Positions 35,664 through 45,336 of a stretch of 64,000 nucleotides of DNA are shown here, piece after piece. Under the pieces are notes generated by a model that saw only the letters and a list, made by a program, of their open reading frames with translations, was not told where the DNA came from and made no database searches. Numbering within the stretch: the stretch's first letter is position 1; every line of letters begins with the position of its first letter. The DNA is from Hyparrhenia diplandra (lineage: Eukaryota > Streptophyta > Magnoliopsida > Poales > Poaceae): positions 310,001 to 374,000 of the forward strand of contig JADLZK010011568.1 in assembly GCA_015847255.1 (NCBI GenBank). The letters are read 5' to 3'. The position numbers and the translations under genes are program-made.

Positions 35664-35800
35664 CAGTGGCGTAGTCAGGATTTTAATCTAGGGTGGTCCT
35701 ATCAATATTTTTTTAACAATATATTTTTGTTTGATATATCAACAAACATCTTGGTTTATTGTTACAAGGGACCAAATGTGCACGGATTTAATAGACAAAA
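35664..35800 (+). mobile_element. Terminal fragment of a hAT (Tip100-like) element
   Basis: Starts CAGTGGCGTAGTCAGGATTT, which resembles the common plant hAT terminus CAGTGGCGGAGCCAGGATT. No opposite end is found before the P3 unit begins near 35790. It marks the superblock junction. Confidence 0.5.
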
Positions 35801-36391
35801 CTAAATGAGGCTACTCTGCTTCACAACGCCAACTACAACGGTGGTATGCTATTTATGGGCCACGTATATCTCTTTATACTCTTCAGTCTTATCCCAACTA
35901 ACCCTGAGCAAAATACTCGATAACTATTACCCGTACATGAGGTACTCGGTCTAAATTTTGGATAGCAATACTGATTACCCGAAATTAGTTTAGGTAATTC
36001 AGGTAATACACTCCGGTACCTAAATTACCCGAACTACCGGAAGATTTGCCTCCATCTTTATATTTATCACATGTTTTTAGTTAAACACTTAAAATTATCA
36101 CTTGATTATAATATAATTCTCTGCTTCACAACACTTTATATTTACCTTAACAAAACCTTGGAATTTCACGGGATGTAGTAAAAAATCTGCCCGCTCCTCA
36201 ATCCTTCGTTCATTTATGTCCATTTATTTATGGTTGGTTTGCTGTATTGCAAAAACGAGTGCATAAATAAAATAAATAAATTCAGATAAAATAATTCAAA
36301 GTAGCTCCGCGTTCCCCATCAGACGGCTTCAGGGCTATAGGATGCGCGGGCAGCCCGGCGAATTCCAAAGTAGCCCGGTAGCGCCGCCACC
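35801..36391. repeat. P3 upstream region
   Basis: Homologous to 12930-13330 upstream of P1, including degenerate TACCCGAA-type words (35930-36050), and then to the PCNA promoter-proximal sequence (CTTCGTTCATTT ... TTGCAAAAACGAG). It lacks the large insertion seen in P1. No clear E2F consensus was found upstream of any PCNA copy. Confidence 0.65.
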
Positions 36392-36839
36392 ATGTCCGCC
36401 GCCGCCACCAAGCTTCTCACCCTTTTTGAGATGCGGATGGACAAGGCGATCTTCTTCAAGGATCTCCTGGAGGCGATCAGCGACGCCGACCGGTTCAGTA
36501 AGGCCTACTTCATCTTCTCCGACAAAGGCCTCGATGTCCAGGCCGTGGACACCAGCGGCATCGCGCTCGTCGCGCTCCTCCTCCCCTTGAGGCCTTCGAT
36601 TACTACCGCTGCGACCGCGCCGTCTCCGGGGGCCTGAGCCTCGTCGACATGGCCAAGGCCTGCCGCCGCGCCAACAACGACGACATCCTCACCATCAAGG
36701 CCGTGGGCGACCGGTTCAACATGGTTACCTTCACGTTCGAGACGCCCAATGGTGTGATTCGTGAATATGATTTCAGTTGCGTGGACGTCGATGACGGGCC
36801 CTTCGAAATCAAGGAAACCCTTGAATCCGAGTACCAGGC

Positions 36840-37163
36840 TGTTAGCAACAGAACAGATAGAAGGGAAGCAGAGCTAAAGGTAGGAGGAACTACGATGAAT
36901 ATTAGAACCACGAATTCCAAATACAAGTTCTGTTGTAATTGATTGATAACCCTCATCCTCTCCGGAATCCTATTCTTATATGACTACGGACAGCTTGACG
37001 ACGACAGCTGGATTACTCCCACTCTGGGCCTTCCACTCGCGTGCTGGGCTTGCGGATGCGGCTTCCCCGTCTTGGCCCATGTTGTTCTTCAGTGTCGTCG
37101 GCCCTGTCCTGATCATTGCCTCCAGCCTCCTGTCGTGGTAACAGTGTATCATGGCTGCTGACA
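36840..37163 (-). repeat. LTR (3' LTR of the minus-strand element)
   Basis: 324 bp, nearly identical to 42220-42552 apart from scattered substitutions and small indels. The differences are enough to show the insertion is not brand new. Confidence 0.93.
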
Positions 37164-37173
37164 TCCCCCCCTC
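37164..37173 (-). other. Polypurine tract of the retrotransposon
   Basis: The minus strand reads GAGGGGGGGA directly before the 3' LTR, the usual plus-strand primer position for reverse transcription. Confidence 0.8.
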
Positions 37174-38628
37174 GATAAGGGCCAGCTTGCCCCAAGCTGG
37201 AGCTCGCGGAAACCTTTGACGAAGAGATTCCAAGTCCTCCCAAGTAGCCAAAGCTGCAGACATACCAGACCATTGGATGAGACCTTGGAGACGAACCTCA
37301 GTACCCACCTTGGCCACGCGCCGTTGAAGCACAAGCTTGGGCACTTGTAAACCATCCAGGTTGGCAGGCAAGTCTTGCACAGCATGAGTAGTTGGAACTG
37401 CAATCTTAAGCTGGGACACGTGGAACACCGGATGAATAGCTGAAGAAGAAGGTAAGTCCAGTCGATAGGCAACAGACCCAATCTTCTCAGTAATGAGGAA
37501 TGGCCCGAAGAATCGATATGACAGCTTATGATTTGAGCGAGCCGCCACTGAACTCTGCACATATGGTTGAAGCTTGATGTAAACCCATGTACCCACTGCA
37601 AAAGAACGCTCAGTACGGTGTTTGTCAGCTTGAGATTTCATCCTTGTCTTGGCACGGCTCAATTGGTGCTGAATCAAGCTCTGCATCGTGCTCTTCTGCT
37701 GGAGCCACTCATCCAGATTATCAGATGCACAAGTAGAAGAAGCTTCAATGCCCAAATGACGAGGAGAATGACCATAGAGTACTTGGAATGGAGTTGTATT
37801 CAGTGCTGAATGCCATGTGGTGTTGTACCAGAATTCTGCCAAGTACAAGTATTCATACCATTTGGTTGGAGCAGCATTGGTGAAGCACCTCAGAAATTGT
37901 TCCATGCACTGATTAACTCTCTCAGTTTGCCCATCCGACCGTGGGTGGTAAGATGAACTCATGCGAGATATCAACTCCGGCCAAATCAAAGAACTCTTGC
38001 CACAGATTAGCAAAGTGAAAATACGATCTACGCCGGACACCATCTTGATAGGTAGACCATGTAAACGATAGATCTGTTGCATGAAAGACTTAGCAACTGA
38101 CAGAGCTGTATAGGGATGCTTGAGACCAATGAAGTGACTGTACTTTGAGAAAAGATCAACCACTACAAGGATACAGTTGAAACCTCCGGACATTGGTAGG
38201 CCTTCCACAAAATCTAATGAAATGACTTGCCATGCAGATGTGGGTACTTCCAGGGGCTGTAAGCAGGCCCGATATCGAACTCGTTCAGGTTTTGCCTCGC
38301 TGGCGCACAAGCACAACTCTTGACAAATTCAAGTAACTTGCTTCTTCAAGCCGGCCGGGAAAAAAATAAGTTTGCAGGCGTTTGACGATGGCCGGGATCC
38401 GAGAATGCCCTCCCATTGGAGCACGCGTGCATTTGTTTGATCAACTTGAATTGCAAGGGACTGGTTATTGCCTACCCGCACACGACCCTTATGTCGCAGG
38501 AGGCCATTGTCCAGTGTAAAATGGGGTACTGAATCAGACTGAATAGCCAATTTTGTCAACAATTGCTTAGCATGGCTATCTGACTCATAACCAGTAGCCA
38601 CTTCTGCACACCAAGATGGTTTAACCAC
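37164..38628 (-). pseudogene. Integrase with C-terminal chromodomain
   Basis: Integrase core segments are VISLDFVEGLPMSGGFNCIL, VVDLFSKYSHFIGLKH and SSYHPRSDGQTERVNQCMEQ. The residues around the second acidic position read SGVDRIF rather than the usual SDRD.RF. The C-terminus has a chromodomain-like QGLIQWSGM, ATWEDLESLRQRFP, defining a chromovirus. A stop/frameshift near 38320-38340 separates the N-terminal zinc-binding part. Confidence 0.88.
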
Positions 38629-38709
38629 AGAAACTGCTAGACATGTATCAAAGTCATGTGTCCTGCGAGATAAGGAATCAGCAGCAGTGTTATGAGCCTT
38701 GTTTGTAAA

Positions 38710-39198
38710 CTACCCCATCGCTTCGAGACCCAATAGCTTATTGAAAAACCCTTTCTTCGCCACACAAGTATGCAATCTTTGATCATTCAAATGGATCAAA
38801 GCCTTTTGGTCAGTGTAAATGACAAATTCCCCCAACTGCAGATAAGAGCGCCACTGATCCACAGCAACTAAGATGGCCAAATATTCTTTTTCATAAGTGG
38901 ACAATCCTTGGTTTCTTGGGCCCAATGGTTTGCTGACATAAGCCAAAGGGTGACCTTCCTGAGTTAACACAGCCCCTACTCCTGTCTGGCTGGCATCAGT
39001 CTCTATGGCAAAAGCCTTACTGAAATTTGGAATACCCGGGATCGAGCAAAGGCACAAGGCTTGTTTCAGAGTATCAAAAGCCTGTTGATGGTCCACAGTC
39101 CAAATAAACAGTGTATGTTTCTTCAAGAGATTAGTGAGTGGTTTAGCCAAAATAGCAAAATTCTTGACAAACTTCCTATAGTACCCTCGCAAGTCCAA
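38710..39198 (-). pseudogene. RNase H region
   Basis: Begins with the connecting LRGYYRKFVKNFAILAKPL segment. It then carries the Ty3-type RNase H signature FAIETDASQTGVGAVLTQ, STYEKEYLAILVAVDQW and FVIYTDQKAL. Confidence 0.9.
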
Positions 39199-39216
39199 GG
39201 AATCCTCTCAACTCTT

Positions 39217-39970
39217 TCACGAGGTCGGTGGAGGCCATTCTAACACTGCTGATACTTTGGATGGGTCAGTTTGAACACCCTTGCCACTCAATATGTGCCC
39301 CAAATAGTGAATCTCCTGCTTGGCAAACTTACACTTTTTGAGCTTGACTACCCACTGATCCTTGGCTAAGAGAGACAGGATCTCGATGCGTGTGTTGAAT
39401 ATGTTCCTCATAGGAAGTACTATAGACAAGAATATCATCAAAGAATACTACAGCAAACTTCCTGAGAGCAGGTGCCAAGGTGCAGTTCATGGCTCCTTGA
39501 AAAGTACCAGGGGCTCCAGATAAACCAAAAGGGACAACTGTGAACTCATAATGACCAGATGAGTAGAGAATGCCGTCTTATGTTCCTCCCCAGGTTGCAA
39601 CCTAATTTGGTGGTATCCAGCATATAGATCCAAAATGGAGAACCAAGATGCTTGGCCAAGCTCATCTACTAACTGATCAAAGACAGGAATGGGATACACA
39701 GACTTTACTGTCAAAGCATTTAGATACATTGTAATCCACACAAAAACGCCAGGAATTGTCTTTCTTTCGGACCAACAGAACGGGGGATGAAAAAGCAGAA
39801 GAACTGTGCTGGATGAGGCCTTGGTTAAGCATAGCTTGAACCTGAGTTTCAATCTCATCTTTTAATTGAGGAGGATATCTATATGCTCTTATGTTGACAG
39901 GAGTAGCTCCACCGACCAAAGGAATCTTTGTGGTCACAATTTCTCCGTGGAGGTAATGTGTTAGGAACAA
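39217..39970 (-). pseudogene. Reverse transcriptase region
   Basis: Motifs in order are SPVLLVRKKDNSWRFCVDY, SILDLYAGYHQIRL and, from codons near 39425-39450, AVVFFDDILVYS with the catalytic DD pair. It then reads WVVKLKKCKFAKQEIHYLGH. It is broken by frameshifts near 39740 and 39500. Confidence 0.9.
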
Positions 39971-40090
39971 AGAAAAACGGCAGGAAAAGCTTCAACAAGT
40001 TGCTGAATCTCAGGAGTGAGGTCTTCAGGCAAATCAGAGAATGACTGCATCTCAACAGGAATAATCTGAAACACCAGTTCTTGGTCAGAT

Positions 40091-40559
40091 TCAGCAGTAA
40101 TACCTTGTAACAAGATATAGGTACCTTGCACGGGGAATGTACAACCATTTAGCTCCCCAGTGTACCAACATTGGGTTATATTGCTCCAGCCAATCCATAC
40201 CAATGATGATGTCATATGAGTCCAGAGGTAAGATCTTCAAATCATGAGTGAATGTATGTCCAGAAATGGTGAAAACACAATCTCTGATAGCAGATGTACA
40301 ATGCATCAACTGACCATTAGCAATCTTGACAGAAGCCTGAACTGGAATTTTGGTTGTGGATGGTAACTTGGCTGCGATAGATTCTGACAGAAAAGAAGAG
40401 GAGCTTCCTGAATCCAGTAATACTGCTACAGGAATGTCATACACCAGACCATGGAACCGAATAGTTTTCTGACTGCCAGCTCCCATTCGGGCATCATGAG
40501 AGAGAGATAAAATCTGCTCATCAGTTTCAACAGATTCCTCCACAGGAGTGATCTGGAAC
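40091..40559 (-). pseudogene. Retroelement aspartic protease region
   Basis: Contains the catalytic LLDSGSSSSF motif and the second-half signature DIIIGMDWLEQYNP, typical of Ty3/gypsy proteases. It follows gag after a short linker. Confidence 0.85.
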
Positions 40560-42075
40560 ATGTCCCACACTTCCCGCATGGCATGAAGTGGAATTCTTCG
40601 CCGCACATTTGTGTCCTTGAACCCATTTCTCGGCACATACTTCACATAAGCCTTTGGAGTGACGGTATTGCCTCAGAATCTTGAGCTTGTCCTCTGGGCT
40701 TTGAACGGGCGTTGGATCACCCGTATTCTTGTCACCCCACGGCACCGAGGTTGGAACCCCGGACGACCGTCTTCGTCGAAAAGCTTGGCGACGTTGGTCG
40801 GGTTTATCGGACACCGTGAGCTCCTCCCCTGCATCAAGGCCGAGAATACGCATATCGAGGGTGGTGGGAAAGTGTAATGCAACAATAACACGAATGTCAT
40901 CCCGTAACCCATCAACGAAACGTGTGACAAAAAAGTGTATGTCAGGGTCTGGATTGTAGGCCTTAAGCTGATCAAACAAGGTGGAGAATCTATCGACATA
41001 ATCCACTACAGTAGAGATCTGGTGGATGTGGAAGCTGTGCCTGACCAACTTATCACGCCGATCACGGGTGAAACGTTTGTGGAGTTGGAAACAAAAGTCA
41101 GGCCAAGGAATGCGATCAGGTCTAGTAATGGATTCAATCCATTTGGCGGCGAGTCCACGGAAATTCATACGAGAGATGCGAACCCCAAGTGGTGACTCGG
41201 AACCCGATACATAATGAAATAATCCTCTGCCTCGTGAAATCCACAATCTAGTCATCTCACCCTCATAGATGGGGAAATTTTGCTTAGGTAGTTTGCCTAG
41301 GAAAGCGGGGTCATAGGAATCGCTAGCCTTGAGCATCAAACGCCTCTCCATAGAGGCGAGGACGATCATAGGTGGGATTGGTGAACGTACCATTGGCCGG
41401 GGAATGGATCGGGAAGGAAATTCCCCCCAATCCATCCGCCCGTGGAGGAGGTTCATCGCCGTGCCCGCTGGGCCAAGCAGCCATGTATCCCGCAGAGGTG
41501 GGCGCGGGGGCCTGCTCCACATGCTGAAGGTGGTGGGAGATCACGCCCGTCGACGCCGCAGCGCTTTCGAGGAGCGATCGATCCCAATATCGCGTGAGTT
41601 TGTCCACCTTCAGCTTCAGATCGTCGACGACACCGGTCGATTGGGTACGCCCGACCTTCCGGCGACCGCATCGCTGGGTGAGCTTGGCCGCGGCGATGTC
41701 GTGGCGAAGATCCGACTCGGTGATGATCGTGGATTGGCGCAGCTCGGACTCCAGGATGCGCCGCTCCAGGTTGGCGTCGACGTCGTCCAGGCGCGCGGAG
41801 AACGTGGCTTCGAAGTCGATGAAGCGCTTGTCCGCGGCGGAGTCCACGTCCTTGATCTGGCGCTCGAGCCGCAGGTCGACGTCGTCGATGCGCTTTGGAG
41901 AAGTTCTGTCGAAGTCGTGGCTTATTTGGGCGACGGCCTCGTCGCCTCTTGAGGCGCTCCGCCGCTGGCGTTCGGTGTTGAGGAAGCGGTTCTCGAACTT
42001 GCGGTCCGATCTCTGCGAGACGCCGATCGATCCGGGCCGCTGCTTTCGAGAGAAGAGCTTCTTCATCTCGTCCAT
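40560..42075 (-). pseudogene. gag: gag of the Ty3/gypsy element
   Basis: Structural capsid/nucleocapsid region. The N-terminal half (41323-42075) is charged and coiled (FDRTSPKRIDDVDLRLERQI). The middle has the retrotransposon gag core (AAKWIESITRPDRIPWPDFC, then FTRDRRDKLVRHSFHIHQ). A zinc knuckle GLCEVCAEKWVQGHKC is near 40620. A frameshift near 41325 separates the halves. Confidence 0.85.
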
Positions 42076-42219
42076 GAGTTGTTGCCGCCTCGGAACTCAT
42101 GGCGCCGCGGCTCGCGAGCGAATCGGGTGAAATGGGGATGAGTAGGTGGTGGTGGCGGTGGTGGTGGTGGGGATCGAGCCGGGGGTATGCTCGATTGGAA
42201 CGAACGGAGCGATACCGGA

Positions 42220-42552
42220 TGTTAGCAACAGAACAGATAGAAGGGAAGCGGAGCTAAAGGTAGGAGGAACTACGATGAATATTAGAACCACGAATTCCAA
42301 ATACAAGTTACATTTGTAATTGATTGATAACCCTCATCCTCTCAGGAATCCTATTCTTATATGACTACGGACAGCTTGGCGGCGGCAATTTGGATTACTC
42401 CCACTCTGGGCCTTCCACTCGGCGTCTTTGGGCTTGCGGATGCGGCTTCCCGTCTTGGCCCATGTTGTTCTTCGATGTCGTCGCCGCCCCGTCCCGATCA
42501 TTGCCTCGACCTCCCGCCGTCGTGGTAACGAGTGTATCATGGGCTGCCGACA
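42220..42552 (-). repeat. LTR (5' LTR of the minus-strand element)
   Basis: 333 bp. Adjacent inside (plus-strand 42204-42219) is GGAGCGATACCGG, which partly matches the 3' end of initiator methionine tRNA (…GATACCA), as expected for the primer binding site. Compared with the other LTR, several CAG words are replaced by CGA-type words here. Confidence 0.9.
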
Positions 42553-43372
42553 CAGTGCCACGATCCGCATACCCTACGCCATGTTTATGGGTATCACGCA
42601 GCAACCTCGGCGACCTCGCGGAGCGCGCACTGCTCCTACCGGAGTTATCATCTCGGTGGATAAGGAACGTGTCGAGTTCTTCACTCATGGAGGAACTGGG
42701 ATGTTGAAAGGATGTCTCGAGGCGGACTCTAAGCGTTGGCAAGGTACTTACCGGTTTGACCCTCTTAGCCCCTCAAATTGGAATGGATCTCGACCTCACG
42801 AATATCTGTATGTGGATCGTAACACGAAATGCAAAGTGAACACCGAGCGATCATATCAGTCATGTGTTGTCGATTTTTAATGCCCTAATGTTGTTAGCAT
42901 GCGTGCATTCTTGGTTCCTCACCTAGGTTACCTTTTAGTCGCCTGTGGGTGAGTCTCGGTGGATAGTCTCGGATTAGCGTAATATGTATGTATTCATACT
43001 GCCTTAGAATTTCGTTGTCTCACTATACTGTGTCGAAGTTTCTAATTCAGTTTGTTTGCTACTGTTGCTCATCTATGTTGGGAGTATTAGTTTAGTCTAT
43101 ATAACTGAATTTCTTAAGTTGTCTCGCATATTTCATAAAGCGGAACAATGCTCTTCGTCATTTGGTTGATTACATTGGTATTGGTAAACTGGAGTGAATT
43201 AAGCGTTTGCTTTTTTAGTTATTGCCTATTTCCTTCCTAACTGTAAAATCTTGGTGAGTTGGTTCTCTGCAGTGCTTATTACCATCTGTTTATTCTATAA
43301 ATGTCAATTGGTTCTATCATATATATGGAGTAGCTTCTTTAGTATCCTTTGCCATTCAACTACTCCCTCCAT

Positions 43373-43617
43373 ACCCATAAAACACGACGTTTTGGGCAAC
43401 GGCACGGTCTCCAAAACACAAGTTTGACTTCTTGTTTCTATCAAAAAATTTATCAAAAAGTTATATATGTACATTTTTATGAAAGTATTTTTGTAGACTA
43501 ATCCATTCGTATATTTTTCATATTTTCAAACAAAAAACTGGTTTATCCATCATTTATATTCCCGAGGTTTGACTCAAACCTTGTCCAAAATGTCAAGTTT
43601 TGTGGGTACAGAGTGAG
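43373..43617. mobile_element. Stowaway-like MITE in last intron of P3
   Basis: 245 bp, orthologous to 15475-15739. Ends CTCCCTCCATACCCATAAAAC and (reverse) a degenerate copy, with TA on both sides (43371-43372 and 43618-43619). Confidence 0.85.
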
Positions 43618-44013
43618 TACTATTTTAAGAAATATTGTACAATGGATCCTGTTTATTTGTATCTGCAGTAGTTAATGGGTCATGTTTGTATCAATGCAGC
43701 CAAAAGAACCTATCCTAATACGATCGAAAGAAGAGGTTTCCCTGACCTTTGAACTGAGGCTTATGAACTCCTTCTCCAAGGCGTCTACCTTGTCTGATCA
43801 GGTGACTATCCATCTTTCATCCAAGCAACCCGCGGTGTTCGAGTACAAGATGCAGAGGATGGCAATTGAAGATCCTAGAGATGGTTCTCAACCCGCGGTA
43901 TTGGAGTACAAGATCCTAGGGATGGGATATATCGAGATATTACATGATGCCGGGAGGGATCTCGGAGGAAGATGAGGTGCAGAAGATGCGAGAGGATGGC
44001 AATTGAAGATTAG

Positions 44014-45336
44014 ATGCAAAACGAGGGAGATGAGATGCAGAACTGATGACTAGCGGGGATATGTGTGGTCATGTTGCCTACTTTGTCTTTCCACCATCAA
44101 TTGCTTGACCATTGTTTACAAGCAAAAAAGATGTTGTCTATTTATTATGTCTCATCTATTAGGCCGCACAGTTTCAGTTTGCTTGTATCCGTATCTGTTG
44201 TGTGTCCTTGGAGTCTTGGATTTACAAGTGATTTAGATGAGCCGATTTGTGATTTGTGGATTGGTATATCTTTGTCCGTTTGATACGGTCACACAATTTT
44301 TTTTCTTTTTGAATTGTCACACAATTTATTTTTGGGAGGGCAAGAATGGGCCTTTCGTTTCTTTTTAAGTGCCGTAAATTTGGAGACTTGAAACTCTCTC
44401 GTCGGCCGCCCCCCTCCCTCTCGTACTCTCTCTCACCCGTGCCTCCCCTCCCCTTCCACCGGCCCTCCCTCCCATCCCTCCCGCCCGCGCCACCGGCGAC
44501 CGGCCCATGTCTTCCATCGAGACCGGCCACGGGACAACGCGGGCTCCGCGGCCGTTGGGGGATCGGGCGCGAGCTCCCGATGGCGGCTCGGAATACGGTG
44601 GGCGCCCTCCTCCATCGCGGGATCCCGGCGGTCGTCCTCCTCCGCGTGCGGGATCCAGCGGCCCTCCAGCGGCGGCGGCGACGGCGGATCAGGTGGCAGC
44701 CGGCAGATCTAGGCGAAACCCTAGCCCGGATCCGGGCCTGTTTGTGCCGGATCTCGAATTTTTTTTTTTTTATTTTTATGGGATTAATGGTGGCGGTTTT
44801 TTTTCCCTCTCAAAAACCGTCATGGTTAATCGTCAATTAATCGTGACCTTCCCTGTTGGAGTCATGTTGTTTTACGTTTTCTAATGATAACTCAATTTGA
44901 CAAACTATTAGAGATGCTCTTACCACGTATTACGGTGGTACTACATTATTATTACCTTAATAACAAAATCTTGGAATTTCACGGGATGTAGTAAAAAATC
45001 TGCTCGCTCCTCAATCCTTCGTCCATTTATTGTTTGGTTTGCTGTATTGCAAAAACGAGTGCATAAAATAAATAAATTCAAATAAAAGAATTCAAAATGG
45101 TTGGACAAAAGGCACCAGCGGAGCGGAGGTGGTTCCCCAAAATTTTCTCCCTCCCTTTTTCGCTCCGCGTTCCCCACCAGACGGCTTACGCCGCCGCCGC
45201 CGCCGCCGGGCCGTCCAAGACTCCCTTTCCCCTTCCTCCATTCCCCTCCGCCGCTCTCCCTCCCAAACCCCTCCTAGCATCCGCCCTTCTTCCCCTACGC
45301 CGCCGCCGGGCCCTCCAAGAGGGTAGCGCCGCCACC
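44014..45336. other. P3 to P4 spacer
   Basis: The P3 3' flank continues to about 44390. It is followed by a GC-rich segment (44400-44750) with open frames on both strands but no recognised protein, possibly a retroposed 5' region since it ends in a T-rich and A-rich stretch. The PCNA upstream sequence of P4 starts at about 44960. The last 130 bases contain a GCC trinucleotide run (45190-45210). Confidence 0.5.

Larger units (their letters stand above)
36840..42552 (-). mobile_element. Ty3/gypsy chromovirus-type LTR retrotransposon
   Basis: Complete LTR element on the minus strand, 5713 bp, with order gag, protease, RT, RNase H, integrase, chromodomain. Direct LTRs lie at 36840-37163 and 42220-42552, starting TGTTAGC and ending GACA. 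The target duplication is CAGGC (36835-36839) against CAGTGC (42553-42558), a 5-bp duplication with one extra base. The insertion splits the P3 exon coding for SEYQA/TIRIP. The coding region has several frameshifts, so this copy is not autonomous. Confidence 0.95.
36392..44013 (+). pseudogene. PCNA-like gene P3, disrupted by a retrotransposon
   Basis: Sliding-clamp homologue closest to P1. The ATG at 36392 follows the same GCCGCCACC context. Exon 1 reads FEMRMDKAIFFKDLLEAISD, DVQAVDTSGIALVALLLP, then a shift near 36585, then FNMVTFTFETPNGVIREYDF and FEIKETLESEYQA up to 36839, where a 5.7-kb Ty3/gypsy element enters. Coding resumes at about 42559 (TIRIPYAMFMGIT), runs through VIISVDKERVEFFTHGG to 42743, and the last exon is 43700-44013. 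The second intron of P1 is almost wholly deleted here (around 42620-42640). The last exon has the duplicated tail as in P1 plus a shift near 43930. Dead gene. Confidence 0.9.

Noticed and set aside
41329..41952. Plus-strand 207-codon frame within the retrotransposon
   Set aside because: Antisense shadow of gag.
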